Shown: positions 47,818-58,309, counted from the first letter of the stretch. The stretch is DNA of 64,000 nucleotides from Nitrospirota bacterium (GCA_040757595.1 JBFLWP010000005.1:62001-126000), one strand, 5' to 3'. The notes: a model not told the origin generated them from the sequence alone. Numbers and translations: made by a program.

Positions 47818-49824
47818 TCATCCCTCCCTGATGAACTTCGCCGCGTAGCTCCGGATCTCGTGGCCGTTCAGAACGTGGAACCGGCGCAGCCGGTCCACGG
47901 TCTGTCCCGAGAACCGGTTGAGCGGGATCACGATCAGCCGGCGGTTGAAGGACCGGACGATCCGGCGCCAGATCGCCTTCGGCTGGATCGGGGAGACCAG
48001 GACGATGTGCGGCTCCTGCGAATGGAGTGCCGCGCCGGCGATCAGCCGTTCTTCCAGCGTCTGGGCGAAGTCCAGCCGGGCGTCCTCCCAGATGTTGGGA
48101 ATCTGGCGGGGCGGGTAGAGGAACAGGGCTCCGCCGTACCGGGACTGACCGATGCCGGGCCCGACCATTTGATCCTGGAACGGACTGGCATAGAAGCAGA
48201 GGGTGGACTCCTCTTCATGCTCCGCATACCAGGTGGCCCGCCAGGGGTAGACCTCCGGGTCGGCTGGCGTCTCGAAGAGAAAGGCGACCACCTCCACCGT
48301 GCCCCTGGCCGGGGGAATCTCCTTCACGTAGATGTCGAAGCGGAGGCGCCGCCCGATCCCGGGCCCGGCGCGAGGCGCCGCTCCTGCCGCGGACCGGATC
48401 GCTTTCATTCCCCCGTGCCAGTTTCTCATGGTTTCGCGCAGATCAATGCCGTCCTTCACGGAGCTCGTGAACTTTTCCACTCGGGCGAGGTCGGCTCCAA
48501 GGAGCGCCCGGGCCTGTTCCCGCACGTGCCGGGTGAAGCTTTCGATCCGATCGTCCTCCGGGGGCCAGGAACATTGGCGGTAGGGATTCCAGAGGTAGGC
48601 CCACCGGCGGCTCCTCGTCCGGTTCGGCGTCGGCTTGAGGGGGAGGGAGCGCCAGACGAGCGGTTGGCCCTGGAGCCGGTTCTTGGCCAGGGCGACCGTG
48701 CCGTCGGGGAGTTCCAGCTTTCCGAGCCCGGCAGAGACGGCCGGCTTGGCCAAGGGGCCCTCCTGGTCCGGCTGGAACGAATAGGACTTGGCCGTCTCCA
48801 GCAGGGTGATGGCGAATTCATCGCCGGCCGTTTGCTTGGCGGCCAGCACGAGGCTGTAGAGATCCGGGGTCAGGCGGCGGTCCAGCAGCGCCAGGTTCCG
48901 GACATACTGGAGGTAGAGCTGTAGAAGCTGGGGCGTGACCCAATTCAGGACCGGCTGGCTTTCGGAGCCCCGTTGGGCCAGCCACCGGGAGCGGGCTTCC
49001 AGCAGCAACTCTTTGACTCCGTCAATCGAGAGGTGCCGGTCGGAGCGGAGCTCGGCGCGCCGCTTCTCGTAGAGTTCGGTCAGGTACGGCAGCTCTCCGA
49101 GGACGAAATAGAGGGTGGAGGGCTCGACCGGGTAGGCGGAGGGACGGGCCCGGGCTGCCTCAGGCGCGACGTAGGGGGCCCGTTCCCGGTAGGCCTCCCG
49201 CAGCCAGGGCCAGTCCGCGACGTGGCAGAGGCAGAGGATGGCCTCGTGGTCCAGCTCCAGTTCGTGGAGACGAAAGGCCATCCAGGCGAGGCGGTCCCAC
49301 CGCTGGCTGGGTCTGGCCGGAGCAGGCAGGCCGGGCAGCATGGCCGAGGCGAAGGCCGCCAGCGGCACCTGCTTGAGCGCATAGGGGTCCGGCGCGGGGA
49401 AGGAAGTCGGCTCGAAGCAGGCGACCTCCCGGTCAATGTAGGCCCGTTCGATGTCCTCCCCCATGGCGACGCGCAGGCCCATGATGACGGCCTGGCAGGG
49501 GTCCACTGGGACGAAATTCACGACCGGCGCGCCCTCCCGATCTTCCTCCGGTTGGAGGATCAGGCCGATCCGCGGCAGGTCCTCGACGGCCGCCTCGAGG
49601 GCCGGCTCAAACGAGGGAGGCAGGGGCAGGGCCAGGCAGTCCCAACGGCGGGCGATCAGGGTCTCGCGCACTTCCTGGGCCAGGTCGCCGCTCCCGTGGA
49701 GGATCGGCAGCACCTGGATCCTGGGCGAGAGCTGCAGCACCCGGTTCGTGATGTCGTCGTCGGCAGGAAGCATGGGAGCGACCGTTCGCTGCGATTCCAC
49801 CGCCGGCGGGCGGCCTGGCCTCAT
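47818..49824 (-). CDS. Unrecognised 668-residue partner of a MoxR-type ATPase
   Basis: A large, mainly helical cytoplasmic protein that I cannot assign to a family. The C-terminal 200 residues look alpha/beta ([58 protein letters not shown]). MoxR ATPases usually pair with a VWA-domain protein. The final strands could be a degenerate VWA fold, but no DxSxS metal site is visible. The start ATG overlaps the ATPase stop by ATGA, so the two are made together. A bipartite AAA-chaperone system is the best inference. Confidence 0.75.
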   Translation of the reverse strand: MRPGRPPAVESQRTVAPMLPADDDITNRVLQLSPRIQVLPILHGSGDLAQEVRETLIARRWDCLALPLPPSFEPALEAAVEDLPRIGLILQPEEDREGAPVVNFVPVDPCQAVIMGLRVAMGEDIERAYIDREVACFEPTSFPAPDPYALKQVPLAAFASAMLPGLPAPARPSQRWDRLAWMAFRLHELELDHEAILCLCHVADWPWLREAYRERAPYVAPEAARARPSAYPVEPSTLYFVLGELPYLTELYEKRRAELRSDRHLSIDGVKELLLEARSRWLAQRGSESQPVLNWVTPQLLQLYLQYVRNLALLDRRLTPDLYSLVLAAKQTAGDEFAITLLETAKSYSFQPDQEGPLAKPAVSAGLGKLELPDGTVALAKNRLQGQPLVWRSLPLKPTPNRTRSRRWAYLWNPYRQCSWPPEDDRIESFTRHVREQARALLGADLARVEKFTSSVKDGIDLRETMRNWHGGMKAIRSAAGAAPRAGPGIGRRLRFDIYVKEIPPARGTVEVVAFLFETPADPEVYPWRATWYAEHEEESTLCFYASPFQDQMVGPGIGQSRYGGALFLYPPRQIPNIWEDARLDFAQTLEERLIAGAALHSQEPHIVLVSPIQPKAIWRRIVRSFNRRLIVIPLNRFSGQTVDRLRRFHVLNGHEIRSYAAKFIREG

Positions 49825-50774
49825 CGGTCGGGATGCAGCGGATCATCCCCTTCGAAGAAGAAATCCCCCAGCCCGCGGGGCAGGGCCTGGTCGCCGAGCG
49901 CCCGCTTCCTGCGCCGGGCCAGCCCCTCCAGATCCAGGGCTTCCTCGCCCAGGACCTTCACCACCGCCTCCCGCCAGGCCTCGTCCTTAGCCAGCGGGTG
50001 GGTCTGGTCCTGCGCCAGCCGCTTGAGCGCGTACTGCAGCAGGTGGAGCCCGTCCCGCACCGAATAGTCGAGGGCGAGCTGATGGGCCTCCTGCAGGAAG
50101 TCCACGGTCAGGGCCAGCATCTCGGCCGGGGCAAAGGGCAGGTGATAGCGCAGGATGGCCAGCTCGTCCTCCCGGCGGGGAAAGCCCATGTGCAGCGTGG
50201 GCTGGAGCCGGGACAGGATGTAGTCCGGCACCTCGTAGGTCGAGGCGTCCTCGTTCATCGTCACGCAGCAGCGGAACGACGGGTCGGCCTTGATCACGAT
50301 GCCCGCGACGATGGACTCGACGCAGCGCCGGTGGTCCAGCAGGGGGGCGAGCGAGGCCCAGCTCTTCTCGTTCATGCGGTTGCCTTCGTCCAGCACGCAG
50401 ACCCCGCCGGTCAGGATCGCGGACACCAGCGGAGAGGCGTGGTAGGCGATCGTGCCGGATTCCGCCAGGACCGGCGTGACCAGCAGGTCTTCGGGCCGCG
50501 TGTCCGCCGTGCACTGGAAGATGTAGAGGTCCTGCTTGCGCTCCTTGGCTCCGGCCATCGCGAGGGTGGTCTTCCCGATGCCCGGGTGGCCGGTGATGCG
50601 GGGGGAGAGCGCCGAGTCCCGGGCGTCGATCACGAGCCAGCAGGCCAGCAACTGCTTGAGGATCTCCCGCTCGCCGATCCATTCCTGGCCGGTGTCCATC
50701 GGCTGGGCCAAGCGGAGCGTGACGCCGTCCACGACGACCGTTCGCTGGGATCCGAGCTCGGACTTGCGGGACAT
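49821..50774 (-). CDS. MoxR-type AAA ATPase
   Basis: A 317-residue AAA+ protein. Walker A is [11 protein letters not shown], Walker B is [13 protein letters not shown], sensor 1 is in [17 protein letters not shown], and the Arg finger region is [19 protein letters not shown]. The layout fits the MoxR/RavA group, which remodels or activates partner proteins. I start it at ATG 50774 (MSRKSELGS), where the domain begins. It is the first gene of a two-gene operon with the 668-residue protein. Confidence 0.83.
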   Translation of the reverse strand: MSRKSELGSQRTVVVDGVTLRLAQPMDTGQEWIGEREILKQLLACWLVIDARDSALSPRITGHPGIGKTTLAMAGAKERKQDLYIFQCTADTRPEDLLVTPVLAESGTIAYHASPLVSAILTGGVCVLDEGNRMNEKSWASLAPLLDHRRCVESIVAGIVIKADPSFRCCVTMNEDASTYEVPDYILSRLQPTLHMGFPRREDELAILRYHLPFAPAEMLALTVDFLQEAHQLALDYSVRDGLHLLQYALKRLAQDQTHPLAKDEAWREAVVKVLGEEALDLEGLARRRKRALGDQALPRGLGDFFFEGDDPLHPDR

Positions 50775-50977
50775 GGGGACCGACGCCGCTCCTTTCCAGC
50801 GCGCCGCGCGCGCTCGGCTGAAACCGTAACATACCCTCGCGGGAGGGTCAAACGCGGAAACTCCCGTCCGGTGTGCGGTTCGAGCGCCTTTCGCTTTGAC
50901 ATTCGACGGCGCCGGTTCTATCCTTGGGGTTCCCGATCGGAGCGCACCAATATCACGAAGAGGAGACGGATACACGT

Positions 50978-51562
50978 ATGAAACGGCTTACCGTGAAGTC
51001 CCTTGCCCTGTTCTGCGCGAGCTGGGTCCTGCTGGCCGGCTGTGTGATGACCGAGAAGTACGAGGCGGAAAAGGCCCGCGCGATGAACTTCCAGCGGCTC
51101 CTGGCCCAGGAGGAGAAGCGGACGGGCGAGATGGACAGCGAGCTCAAGCGCCTGAAGCGGGAGAGCGCCGACCTCGAGGCCAGGAACCGGGAGTTGACCG
51201 CCCAGCTCCAGGCGGTTCGGGAGCAATTGGCCAGGGTGCAGGAAGAGATGGCCTTGCGGGAAGCCGCCATGACGAAGAAGGCCGCGGAGTCCGCCAAAGC
51301 TCCCAAGGGCAGGCGGGCGGACAGGGGCGACAAGGACTTGCTGGGGACCTTGGAGGAGCCGCCGGCCGAGGTTGCGACACCGGAGCCGAGCGGCACGGTC
51401 ACGGTGGGCGGGACCGCACGTTACCACGAGGTCAAGCCGGGCGAGACCCTCTTCAGCATTGCCAAGCGGTACGGGACCGACGTGAAAACGCTCAAGAGCT
51501 GGAACAGCCTGCGCAGCAATTCCATTGAAGTGGGCCAGAGGCTCGTGGTTGGGCGCGAATAG
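50978..51562 (+). CDS. LysM-domain lipoprotein with coiled coil
   Basis: A 194-residue protein with a lipoprotein signal ([22 protein letters not shown]). A coiled coil of about 75 residues follows, then a Lys-rich linker and a C-terminal LysM domain ([20 protein letters not shown]). The lipid anchor plus peptidoglycan-binding LysM suggests an outer-membrane-to-wall linker. GAGGAG lies upstream of the ATG at 50978. It is divergent from the MoxR operon. Confidence 0.87.
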   Translation: MKRLTVKSLALFCASWVLLAGCVMTEKYEAEKARAMNFQRLLAQEEKRTGEMDSELKRLKRESADLEARNRELTAQLQAVREQLARVQEEMALREAAMTKKAAESAKAPKGRRADRGDKDLLGTLEEPPAEVATPEPSGTVTVGGTARYHEVKPGETLFSIAKRYGTDVKTLKSWNSLRSNSIEVGQRLVVGRE

Positions 51563-51600
51563 GTGAATGGTGATCCGTGAACCGTGAGAGCGGGGAGCGA
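51563..51600. repeat. Single-arm short-word repeat (GTGAACCG type)
   Basis: GTGAATGGTGATCCGTGAAC and the following CGTGAGAGCGGGGAGCGAG are tandem variants of one word after the LysM gene. Confidence 0.5.
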
Positions 51601-51682
51601 GCACCTAGACAGGCGCGGCTGGCCTCAATTGGTTGACTTCTGGGGACGAGGGTGTAACTTACGGAAAACAACGGTCCCACGG

Positions 51683-54085
51683 ATGCTCCTCCTCAATCCT
51701 TCGGCAAGACGCGAAAAGGCCTATGCGGACGGCAATTGGGACAAGGTCATCTCGATTGCCCTCAAACAGCTCAAGAGCGATCCGGAGGACATCAAGGCCC
51801 TGAATGACCTCGCCGATGCCTATTACCAGAAGGGCATGATCGACGAGGCTTACGAAACCTGCCGGCAGATCAACTCCTCCCATCCGGTGTCCGATTTCCA
51901 GCGGCAATTCGCCACCCTCGGCCTCCGGTACATGCGGTATCACCTGGTCCTGGGGACGATCCTGTACAAGAAGGGGCGCTACGACGAGGCCCTCCAGCTG
52001 CTCAACCACCTGAAGTTCCTCAAAGGGCATCTCTCCGACAAATTCCACCTGTCCGCTCAAATCCACCTTGCCCGAGGCAACGTGGACCAGGCGGTCGCCG
52101 AATACGAGCAGATGTGGAAGTGGCGCCCCGACCGGACGCCGAAGGTCCTCAAGAACCTCGGTTTGCTCACGACGAAGCACCCGCGGCACGCAAAAGCCCA
52201 GCGGCTCTACATCGAGATCCTCAAGAAGAGCGATCAGCTCAACGCCCGCGTCGCCCAGTGGGAAAAGTCCGCGCAGAGCGGCAAGGCCGATCCTTCCGAC
52301 TTGTACCGGCTGGGGTACTATTATCAGTCCGAAGGGAAGGATCAGAAGGCCGTCGAGCTCTTTCTGCAGTACCGGCAGAGCCGTCCGGACGACCCGGAAA
52401 TCCATTGGCACCTCGGCGACCTCTACGGAGAGCGCGGTGAGGGCGTGAAGGCGATGCAGCAGTACCGGAGGGTCGTCGAACTCAGTCCGGAAAAGCTGGA
52501 CATGGTCGTCGCCAAGCTCGACGGGCTGGTCCGGTACGCGAACGAGCGGGAGAAGCCCGCGATCGTCTGCGAAGTCATTTCGCTGCATCTCAGCACGGGC
52601 AAGCTGAAGGCCGTCCGCGAGAAGCTGGAGCAACTGGCCCCGGCCGTTCAGGTGGACCGGGAGCTGAGGGGGAAGGTCGCGGCGATGCTGGTCGCCAGCC
52701 TGGAGCGCTACATGGAGACGGGCGAGCTGGACGCGGCCAGAACGGTCCAGGAACAGTTGCTCCTGCTCGATCCGACGAATCCCGGCTTTCAGGCGCGCTT
52801 GCGCGAGATGGACGAGCTCCTGGGTCAGAAGAGGATCCAGGAGATGGAAGAGATCCTCCGGATGGGGCTGCTGGCCCCTCACGAGACGACCCGGGTCCTC
52901 TTCGAGCTCGGAGAGGCCTATCGCAAGCGCGGGGAACCGGACGAGAAACAGCTCTCGGTCTACCAGCAATTGGCTCGGTCCGAGTCTCCTTACCAGGCCG
53001 ACGCGCTGTTGCGGCTCGGCCTGATCTTTCTGCGAAAGGGATTGGACGATCTCGCCGAGGGCCAGTTCGCGAAGCTGCAGCAGATGGCAATTCCCAACGA
53101 GAAGCGGGCGCAGTGCTTCTACCAGATCGGCCTGGCCTACGAAGGTCAGGACGTTCTGGACAGGGCGCGGGAGTATTACAAGAAGACCCTGGAGATCGAC
53201 GCCACCTACCAGGACGTGGCCAGACGGCTGGAGCACTTTCCCAGGCTCACCCCGTCCCTGGCCTCGACGCAGACCGTTTCGCAGAAGGATCCCACCGCCG
53301 TCCTCCAGGAGCGCTACGAAGCGGTCACCAGGATCGGGACCGGCGGAATGGGGACGGTCTTTCGCGCGGTGGACCGCGTGCTTCGCCGCACCGTGGCCCT
53401 CAAATTCATGAAAGAGGACTTCCAGCGCGACCCCGAGGCGGTGGCGCGATTCATCCGGGAGGCCCAGGCGGCGAGCAACCTGCGGCATCCGGGCATCGTG
53501 GCGATCTATGACATCCACGTCCAGGAACCGATCTACATCGCCATGGAGTATGTGGAGGGCGGAACCTTGCGCGACCTCTTGCGGCAGCGGAACCTGCCCG
53601 TGGAGGAGATCAGGGCGATCGCGCTCCAGCTCTGCGACGCGTTCGGGTACGCCCACGGCAACGGGGTGGTGCACCGGGACATCAAGCCGGACAATATTCT
53701 CATGGCTTCCGACGGGAAGGTGAAAATCGCCGATTTCGGGCTGGCCCGGGTTGCGGAGGGAAGCACGGCGATGACGAGGACGGGGACGGTCATGGGGACC
53801 CCCAAGTACATGGCGCCCGAGCAGATCCAGGGCAAGGCCGCCGACGCGCGAACGGACATCTACGCCTTCGGCGTGATGCTGTACGAGCTGCTGACGGGAA
53901 AGGTCCCGTTCAGCGACGGGGACGTGGCGTACCGGCAGATCCACGAGATGCCCCTGTCGCCGCGCCTGCTCAACGCGGACGTCCCGGAGCAGTTCGACAC
54001 GGTCGTCATGACCTGCCTGCAAAAGAAGCCGGAAGGCCGGTTCCCGTCCATGGAGGAGGTCGGCCGGGCCCTCCAGGGCCCGTGA
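51683..54085 (+). CDS. TPR-repeat Ser/Thr protein kinase
   Basis: An 800-residue cytoplasmic protein. Residues 1-530 are TPR-like helical repeats (for example EDIKALNDLADAYYQKGMID and DPEIHWHLGDLYGERGEG). A Hanks-type kinase domain (about 545-800) closes the protein: GTGGMGTVF, VALKFMKE, VVHRDIKPDN, ADFGLA and GTPKYMAPEQ are all present, so it is predicted active. Most bacterial Ser/Thr kinases carry the kinase N-terminally; here the order is reversed. No membrane segment is seen. It lies 77 bases ahead of a cyclase gene, suggesting one pathway. Confidence 0.9.
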   Translation: MLLLNPSARREKAYADGNWDKVISIALKQLKSDPEDIKALNDLADAYYQKGMIDEAYETCRQINSSHPVSDFQRQFATLGLRYMRYHLVLGTILYKKGRYDEALQLLNHLKFLKGHLSDKFHLSAQIHLARGNVDQAVAEYEQMWKWRPDRTPKVLKNLGLLTTKHPRHAKAQRLYIEILKKSDQLNARVAQWEKSAQSGKADPSDLYRLGYYYQSEGKDQKAVELFLQYRQSRPDDPEIHWHLGDLYGERGEGVKAMQQYRRVVELSPEKLDMVVAKLDGLVRYANEREKPAIVCEVISLHLSTGKLKAVREKLEQLAPAVQVDRELRGKVAAMLVASLERYMETGELDAARTVQEQLLLLDPTNPGFQARLREMDELLGQKRIQEMEEILRMGLLAPHETTRVLFELGEAYRKRGEPDEKQLSVYQQLARSESPYQADALLRLGLIFLRKGLDDLAEGQFAKLQQMAIPNEKRAQCFYQIGLAYEGQDVLDRAREYYKKTLEIDATYQDVARRLEHFPRLTPSLASTQTVSQKDPTAVLQERYEAVTRIGTGGMGTVFRAVDRVLRRTVALKFMKEDFQRDPEAVARFIREAQAASNLRHPGIVAIYDIHVQEPIYIAMEYVEGGTLRDLLRQRNLPVEEIRAIALQLCDAFGYAHGNGVVHRDIKPDNILMASDGKVKIADFGLARVAEGSTAMTRTGTVMGTPKYMAPEQIQGKAADARTDIYAFGVMLYELLTGKVPFSDGDVAYRQIHEMPLSPRLLNADVPEQFDTVVMTCLQKKPEGRFPSMEEVGRALQGP

Positions 54086-54161
54086 CCCGAGCCGATTCTT
54101 CTCGTCGCATGTCGGGGCCCTCTCGTCCACCCATTCCGAAAGCCAGCGGGGAATACCAGCG

Positions 54162-55925
54162 ATGACGTCCTGCCCCCACTGCGGTCAGGAGCAGGCCGGC
54201 GCGACCTATTGCGACCACTGCCGGGTGCACATCGGGCTGTACCGCGACGTGAAGCAGGCCCTGGCCTCGCTGGAGTCGGGGCTCGGCGAGGTCCGGCAAC
54301 TCTCCTCGGCCCCGAAGCCGGGCGTGGCTCCTTCCACGGACCCTCTGAAGAAGCTCGTCGAGGCGTACCAGACGTTGCGGAAGAGCTTCGAGGGCCTGAG
54401 CCGAGCCCAGCGGGAGATGGCGACGCTGGCGGAGGTCGGCCGGATGGTCAACTCGGTCCTCGCGATGGACCGGCTGCTCGACCTGATCATGGACATGGCG
54501 GTGAAGGTGATGAACGCCGAGCGAGGGTTCCTGATGCTGGAGGACCCGGAGACCGGCGAGTTGGCGATCGTGGTCGCCCGGAACATGGAGGCGGCGCTTC
54601 AGGACAAGCAGCAGTGGAAGATCAGCAGCAACATCTGCAGCCGTGTGGCCAAGGAGGGGCAGCCCATCCTTGCCACCGACGCGCAGAAGGAGGACCAATT
54701 CCAGGGGATGCAGAGCGTGATGGCGCAGCACGTCCGCTCGCTCCTGTGCGTGCCCATGCAACTGAAGACGGGGGAAGTGATCGGGGTGATCTACGTGGAC
54801 AACCGCATGGTCTCCGGCGCCTTCTCGGCCGAGAGCCTGGAGTTCCTCACGGGATTCGCCCACCAGGCGGCCATCGCGGTCGAGAACGCCCGGCTCTACG
54901 AGAACGTCCAGAAGGAGACGAAGGCCCGCCTGAACCTCCAGCGGTACCTCTCGCCCAACCTGGTGGACGACGTCATGAGCCGCAAGGAGGTGCTGGCGCT
55001 GGGCGGGCAGCGGGTCGTCTGCTCCGTGCTCTTCGCCGACCTCTGCGGGTTCACCCCGCTCTCCCAACGGCTCGATCCGGAGAAGGTCGTGCAGTTTCTG
55101 AACGAGTACTTTTCCGCGATGGCCGACGTCATTTTCGAGCACCACGGGACCCTCGACAAGTTCATCGGCGACGCCATCATGGCCGTCTTCGGGGCGCCGG
55201 TGCCGACCCCCGCCCACGCCTCGAACGCCGTGTCGGCCGCGCTCGCCATGCAGCGGGAAGCCAGGCGGCTCCAGGAGAAGGCCGGCCGGGAGGGAGGCCA
55301 GACGCTGGAGCTGCGGATCGGCATCAACAGCGGGGAGGTGATCGCGGGCAACATCGGATCGCCTTCCCGGATCGAGTACACGGTCATCGGCGATCAGGTG
55401 AACCTCGCGGCCCGCTTGGAGCCCCTAGCGCCCGCGGGCGGGATTCTGATCAGCGGCTCGACCTATCGGTACGTGAAGGATCTGGTGAAGGTGCAGAGGC
55501 TCCCGGATGTCGAGGTGAAGGGCCGGACCGGGCTGGTGGAGGTGTATCAAGTCCAGGATCTGCTGGCCCAGGAGGCGAAACCCGAGGCGAAGGACCTCCG
55601 GCGGCACGCGCGGCAGGACGTTTCGCTCTTCGCCATCTATCGGGATCGGCGACAGAGCCGGATGTTCCAGGGGTCGGTCAAGAACATCAGCCTGGGGGGA
55701 ATCCAGCTCAGCACGAGGGAGGAATTCCCGGCCGGGTCGGAAATCGTCCTGTCGTTCAGCCTGCCCAACGGCGAAAAGCTCGGGGAGATCGAGGCTCGCG
55801 TGGTCCGGACTCAGCAGTTGGTGGACGATCGGGGAAAAAGCTATTTCAAGCTGGGCGTTCAATTTACCAAGTGCGCGGAAGAGGATCGGGAGAAGATCGG
55901 CCGAGTGAGCCGCCAGCCTTCCTGA
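54162..55925 (+). CDS. Zinc-ribbon/GAF/class III nucleotidyl cyclase with PilZ domain
   Basis: A 587-residue protein. A short zinc ribbon (CPHC ... CDHC, residues 4-20) leads to a GAF domain (about 95-245) and a class III cyclase (about 275-450). Metal-binding Asps are in SVLFADLCGFT and KFIGDAIMAVFG, and the later motif is YTVIGDQVNLAARLE. A PilZ domain closes the protein, with the cyclic di-GMP signature RRHAR plus NISLGGIQLS. It would make cAMP (or cGMP) under control of a GAF ligand and cyclic di-GMP. The combination is uncommon to my knowledge. It sits directly downstream of the TPR kinase. Confidence 0.88.
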   Translation: MTSCPHCGQEQAGATYCDHCRVHIGLYRDVKQALASLESGLGEVRQLSSAPKPGVAPSTDPLKKLVEAYQTLRKSFEGLSRAQREMATLAEVGRMVNSVLAMDRLLDLIMDMAVKVMNAERGFLMLEDPETGELAIVVARNMEAALQDKQQWKISSNICSRVAKEGQPILATDAQKEDQFQGMQSVMAQHVRSLLCVPMQLKTGEVIGVIYVDNRMVSGAFSAESLEFLTGFAHQAAIAVENARLYENVQKETKARLNLQRYLSPNLVDDVMSRKEVLALGGQRVVCSVLFADLCGFTPLSQRLDPEKVVQFLNEYFSAMADVIFEHHGTLDKFIGDAIMAVFGAPVPTPAHASNAVSAALAMQREARRLQEKAGREGGQTLELRIGINSGEVIAGNIGSPSRIEYTVIGDQVNLAARLEPLAPAGGILISGSTYRYVKDLVKVQRLPDVEVKGRTGLVEVYQVQDLLAQEAKPEAKDLRRHARQDVSLFAIYRDRRQSRMFQGSVKNISLGGIQLSTREEFPAGSEIVLSFSLPNGEKLGEIEARVVRTQQLVDDRGKSYFKLGVQFTKCAEEDREKIGRVSRQPS

Positions 55926-56012
55926 GTTCCCGCCCTCCGACCCTGAGCATCCTCACATGGCCTCTCCGGTCGGTTCGTTGACTTTTTCCAAATGCGCATG
56001 CTAGCTTTCCGC

Positions 56013-57539
56013 ATGGAAAAGCCTGCCTTTTCATTGAGTTTCGATGAGTTTCGGGCCCTCGCTTCCCGCGGGAACCTGATTCCCCTCTATCGCGAAATCC
56101 TGGCCGATTTCGAGACACCGGTCTCGGCCCTCACCAAGATCGATCACGGCCCGTCCGCCTATCTCCTGGAGAGCGTGGAGGGCGGGGAGAACTGGGCCCG
56201 CTACTCCTTCCTGGGCAGCGGGTCGCCGGTTGTCATCCGGGAAGACCGCGGCTCGTTGCTGGTCACGCGGGGCTCCAGGACCGAGCGGATCCCGCTTCGA
56301 GAGAAGACCGGCGAGACTCCGCTCGATCGCCTGCGCGACATCATGGCCGAGTACCGGCCGGTCACGGTGCCGGGCCTCCCGCGGTTCGTGGGCGGGGCGG
56401 TCGGGTACCTGGGCTACGACGTCGTCCGGTACTTCGAGGACCTGCCCCAGCGCCGCAAGGACACGCTGGGCCTGCCGGACCTGGCGTTCCTGCTCACCGA
56501 GACCCTGCTGATCTTCGACAACGTGGCGCAGAAGATCAAGGTGGTCGCGAACGCCCACGTGCCGTCCGGCCGGGAGCCGGAGCTGAAGCGCGCCTATGCC
56601 GACGCGACGGCCCGCATCGAGAAGATGATCGCGCGGCTCAAGCGGCCGCTGCGCCGCCTGGCCCCCGCGCGGCGCCGGCCTCCCGCCGCCAGCCAGGCTG
56701 GCCCCCGGTTCACTCCGAACATGAGCCAGGCGGATTTCGAGAAGATGGTGATGCGGACCAAGGAGTACATCCGGGCCGGCGACATCATCCAGACCGTCCT
56801 GTCCCAGCGGTGGGAGACCAGGATCCGGACGAAACCGTTCGAGATCTACCGGGCGCTGCGCGTGGTCAATCCCTCTCCGTACATGTACTACCTGAGAGTC
56901 GGCGGGGTGGAGCTGGTGGGATCCTCGCCGGAGACGCTGGTCCGTTGCGAGGACGGCCGCGTCTCGGTCAGGCCGATTGCGGGCACCAGGCGCCGCGGCG
57001 CGACCGAGGAGCAGGACCGGGCGTTGGAGCGGGAGCTGCTCGCGGACGAGAAGGAGCGGGCGGAGCACGTGATGCTCGTGGACCTGGGCCGGAACGACAT
57101 CGGCCGGGTGGCCAAGAGCGGCACGGTCAAGGTGGACGCCCTGATGACGATCGAGCGCTACTCCCACGTGATGCACATCGTGTCCGAGGTGAACGGGGAG
57201 CTGGCTCCGTCCCGGTCGGCCTACGACGTGATGAAGGCCTGCTTCCCCGCCGGCACCGTCTCGGGCGCGCCCAAGATCCGCGCGATGGAGATCATCGAGG
57301 AGCTGGAGCCGACGAGGCGCGGGCCCTACGCGGGCGCGGTGGGATACTTCGGCTTCTCGGGCAACATGGACACCTGCATCAACATCCGCACGGTCGTGAT
57401 CAAGGGGCGACAGGCCTACATCCAGGCCGGGGCTGGGATCGTGGCCGATTCGGACCCGGAGCGGGAGTACGAGGAGACCTGCAACAAGGCGCGGGCCATG
57501 ATGCAGGCCATCGAGCTGGCGGAACGGGGCCTGGAATGA
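56013..57539 (+). CDS. trpE: Anthranilate synthase component I TrpE
   Basis: A 508-residue chorismate-utilising enzyme. It opens the tryptophan pathway by aminating chorismate with ammonia from TrpG. Conserved blocks are LLESVEGGENWARYSFLGSG (feedback-site region), PSPYMYYLRVGGVELVGSSP, PIAGTRRRGATEEQD, LVDLGRNDIGRV and FPAGTVSGAPKIRAMEIIEE. Starts at 55992 and 56013 are possible. 56013 fits the family and lies about where transcription from TTGACT (55978) with an extended -10 would begin. First gene of the trp operon. Confidence 0.95.
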   Translation: MEKPAFSLSFDEFRALASRGNLIPLYREILADFETPVSALTKIDHGPSAYLLESVEGGENWARYSFLGSGSPVVIREDRGSLLVTRGSRTERIPLREKTGETPLDRLRDIMAEYRPVTVPGLPRFVGGAVGYLGYDVVRYFEDLPQRRKDTLGLPDLAFLLTETLLIFDNVAQKIKVVANAHVPSGREPELKRAYADATARIEKMIARLKRPLRRLAPARRRPPAASQAGPRFTPNMSQADFEKMVMRTKEYIRAGDIIQTVLSQRWETRIRTKPFEIYRALRVVNPSPYMYYLRVGGVELVGSSPETLVRCEDGRVSVRPIAGTRRRGATEEQDRALERELLADEKERAEHVMLVDLGRNDIGRVAKSGTVKVDALMTIERYSHVMHIVSEVNGELAPSRSAYDVMKACFPAGTVSGAPKIRAMEIIEELEPTRRGPYAGAVGYFGFSGNMDTCINIRTVVIKGRQAYIQAGAGIVADSDPEREYEETCNKARAMMQAIELAERGLE

Positions 57540-57542
57540 GAC

Positions 57543-57646
57543 AGTGATGGGTGATGGGTCATGGGTGATAAGTAAAGGCGGAAGCCGACGCGGGGAGCCA
57601 GATATTCTGGCTCATCACGCGTCACGCATCACTGATCACGGTTTCT
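57543..57646. repeat. Intergenic inverted short-word repeat cassette between trpE and trpG
   Basis: The left arm at 57544-57573 is made of GTGATGGGTGATGGGTCATG words. The right arm at 57612-57640 is made of CATCACGCGTCACGCATCAC words, roughly its reverse complement. Confidence 0.75.
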
Positions 57647-57649
57647 GAC

Positions 57650-58213
57650 ATGCTGTTGATGGTCGACAACTACGATTCCTTCACCTACAACCTCGTCCAG
57701 TATTTCGGCGAGCTGGGGGAGGACGTCCGGGTGTACCGGAACGACAAGATCACGGTCGAAGAGATCGAGGCCCTGCGGCCGCAACGGCTCGTGATCTCGC
57801 CAGGCCCCTGCACGCCCAAGGAGGCCGGCGTCTCGGTAGAGACGATCCGCCATTTCGCCGGCCATCTGCCGGTGTTGGGCGTCTGCCTGGGGCACCAGTC
57901 GCTCGCCGTGGCCTTCGGCGGGGAGGTGATCCGGGCCGACCGGCTGATGCACGGCAAGACCTCCATGATCCACCACGACGGGAAGACCATCTTCCGGGAT
58001 CTGCCGAACCCTTTCGAGGCGACCCGCTATCACTCGCTGCTGGTCAACCGGGCCAACCTGCCCGATTGTCTGGAGGTGTCGGCGGAGACGGCGGAAGGGG
58101 AGATCATGGGGCTGCGCCACAGGACCCTCTGCGTCGAGGGCGTCCAATTCCACCCCGAATCCATTCTCACGGCGGCCGGCATGGATCTCTTACGCAACTT
58201 CTTGAAGCTGTGA
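57650..58213 (+). CDS. trpG: Anthranilate synthase glutamine amidotransferase TrpG (PabA-like)
   Basis: A 187-residue class I amidotransferase. The catalytic Cys is in [10 protein letters not shown], and the His-Glu pair in GVQFHPES. It begins [20 protein letters not shown], typical of TrpG/PabA. It supplies ammonia to TrpE and may also serve p-aminobenzoate synthesis. Full length. Confidence 0.95.
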   Translation: MLLMVDNYDSFTYNLVQYFGELGEDVRVYRNDKITVEEIEALRPQRLVISPGPCTPKEAGVSVETIRHFAGHLPVLGVCLGHQSLAVAFGGEVIRADRLMHGKTSMIHHDGKTIFRDLPNPFEATRYHSLLVNRANLPDCLEVSAETAEGEIMGLRHRTLCVEGVQFHPESILTAAGMDLLRNFLKL

Positions 58214-58214
58214 A

Positions 58215-58305
58215 ACTTAGGCGCGGGGTGCGAGGCGAGGGGCGCGAGCTCGTCCGCGGCATCTTGTCCACGCCTCTAGCCCAGCGCCTCGCGCCTCGTG
58301 CCTGA
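58215..58305. repeat. Intergenic short-word repeat cassette between trpG and trpD (GCGAGGCG type)
   Basis: The left arm at 58220-58252 has GCGCGGGGTGCGAGGCGAGG. The right arm at 58274-58302 has CTAGCCCAGCGCCTCGCGCC and CTCGTGCC, a rough reverse complement. It is the same word family as the ureF cassette. Confidence 0.72.
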
Positions 58306-58309
58306 CACC

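Noticed and set aside
47818-48400. VWA domain in the MoxR partner.
   Set aside because: The strand pattern is suggestive, but no DxSxS metal site or matching Thr/Asp positions are visible, so it is left as an unassigned fold.
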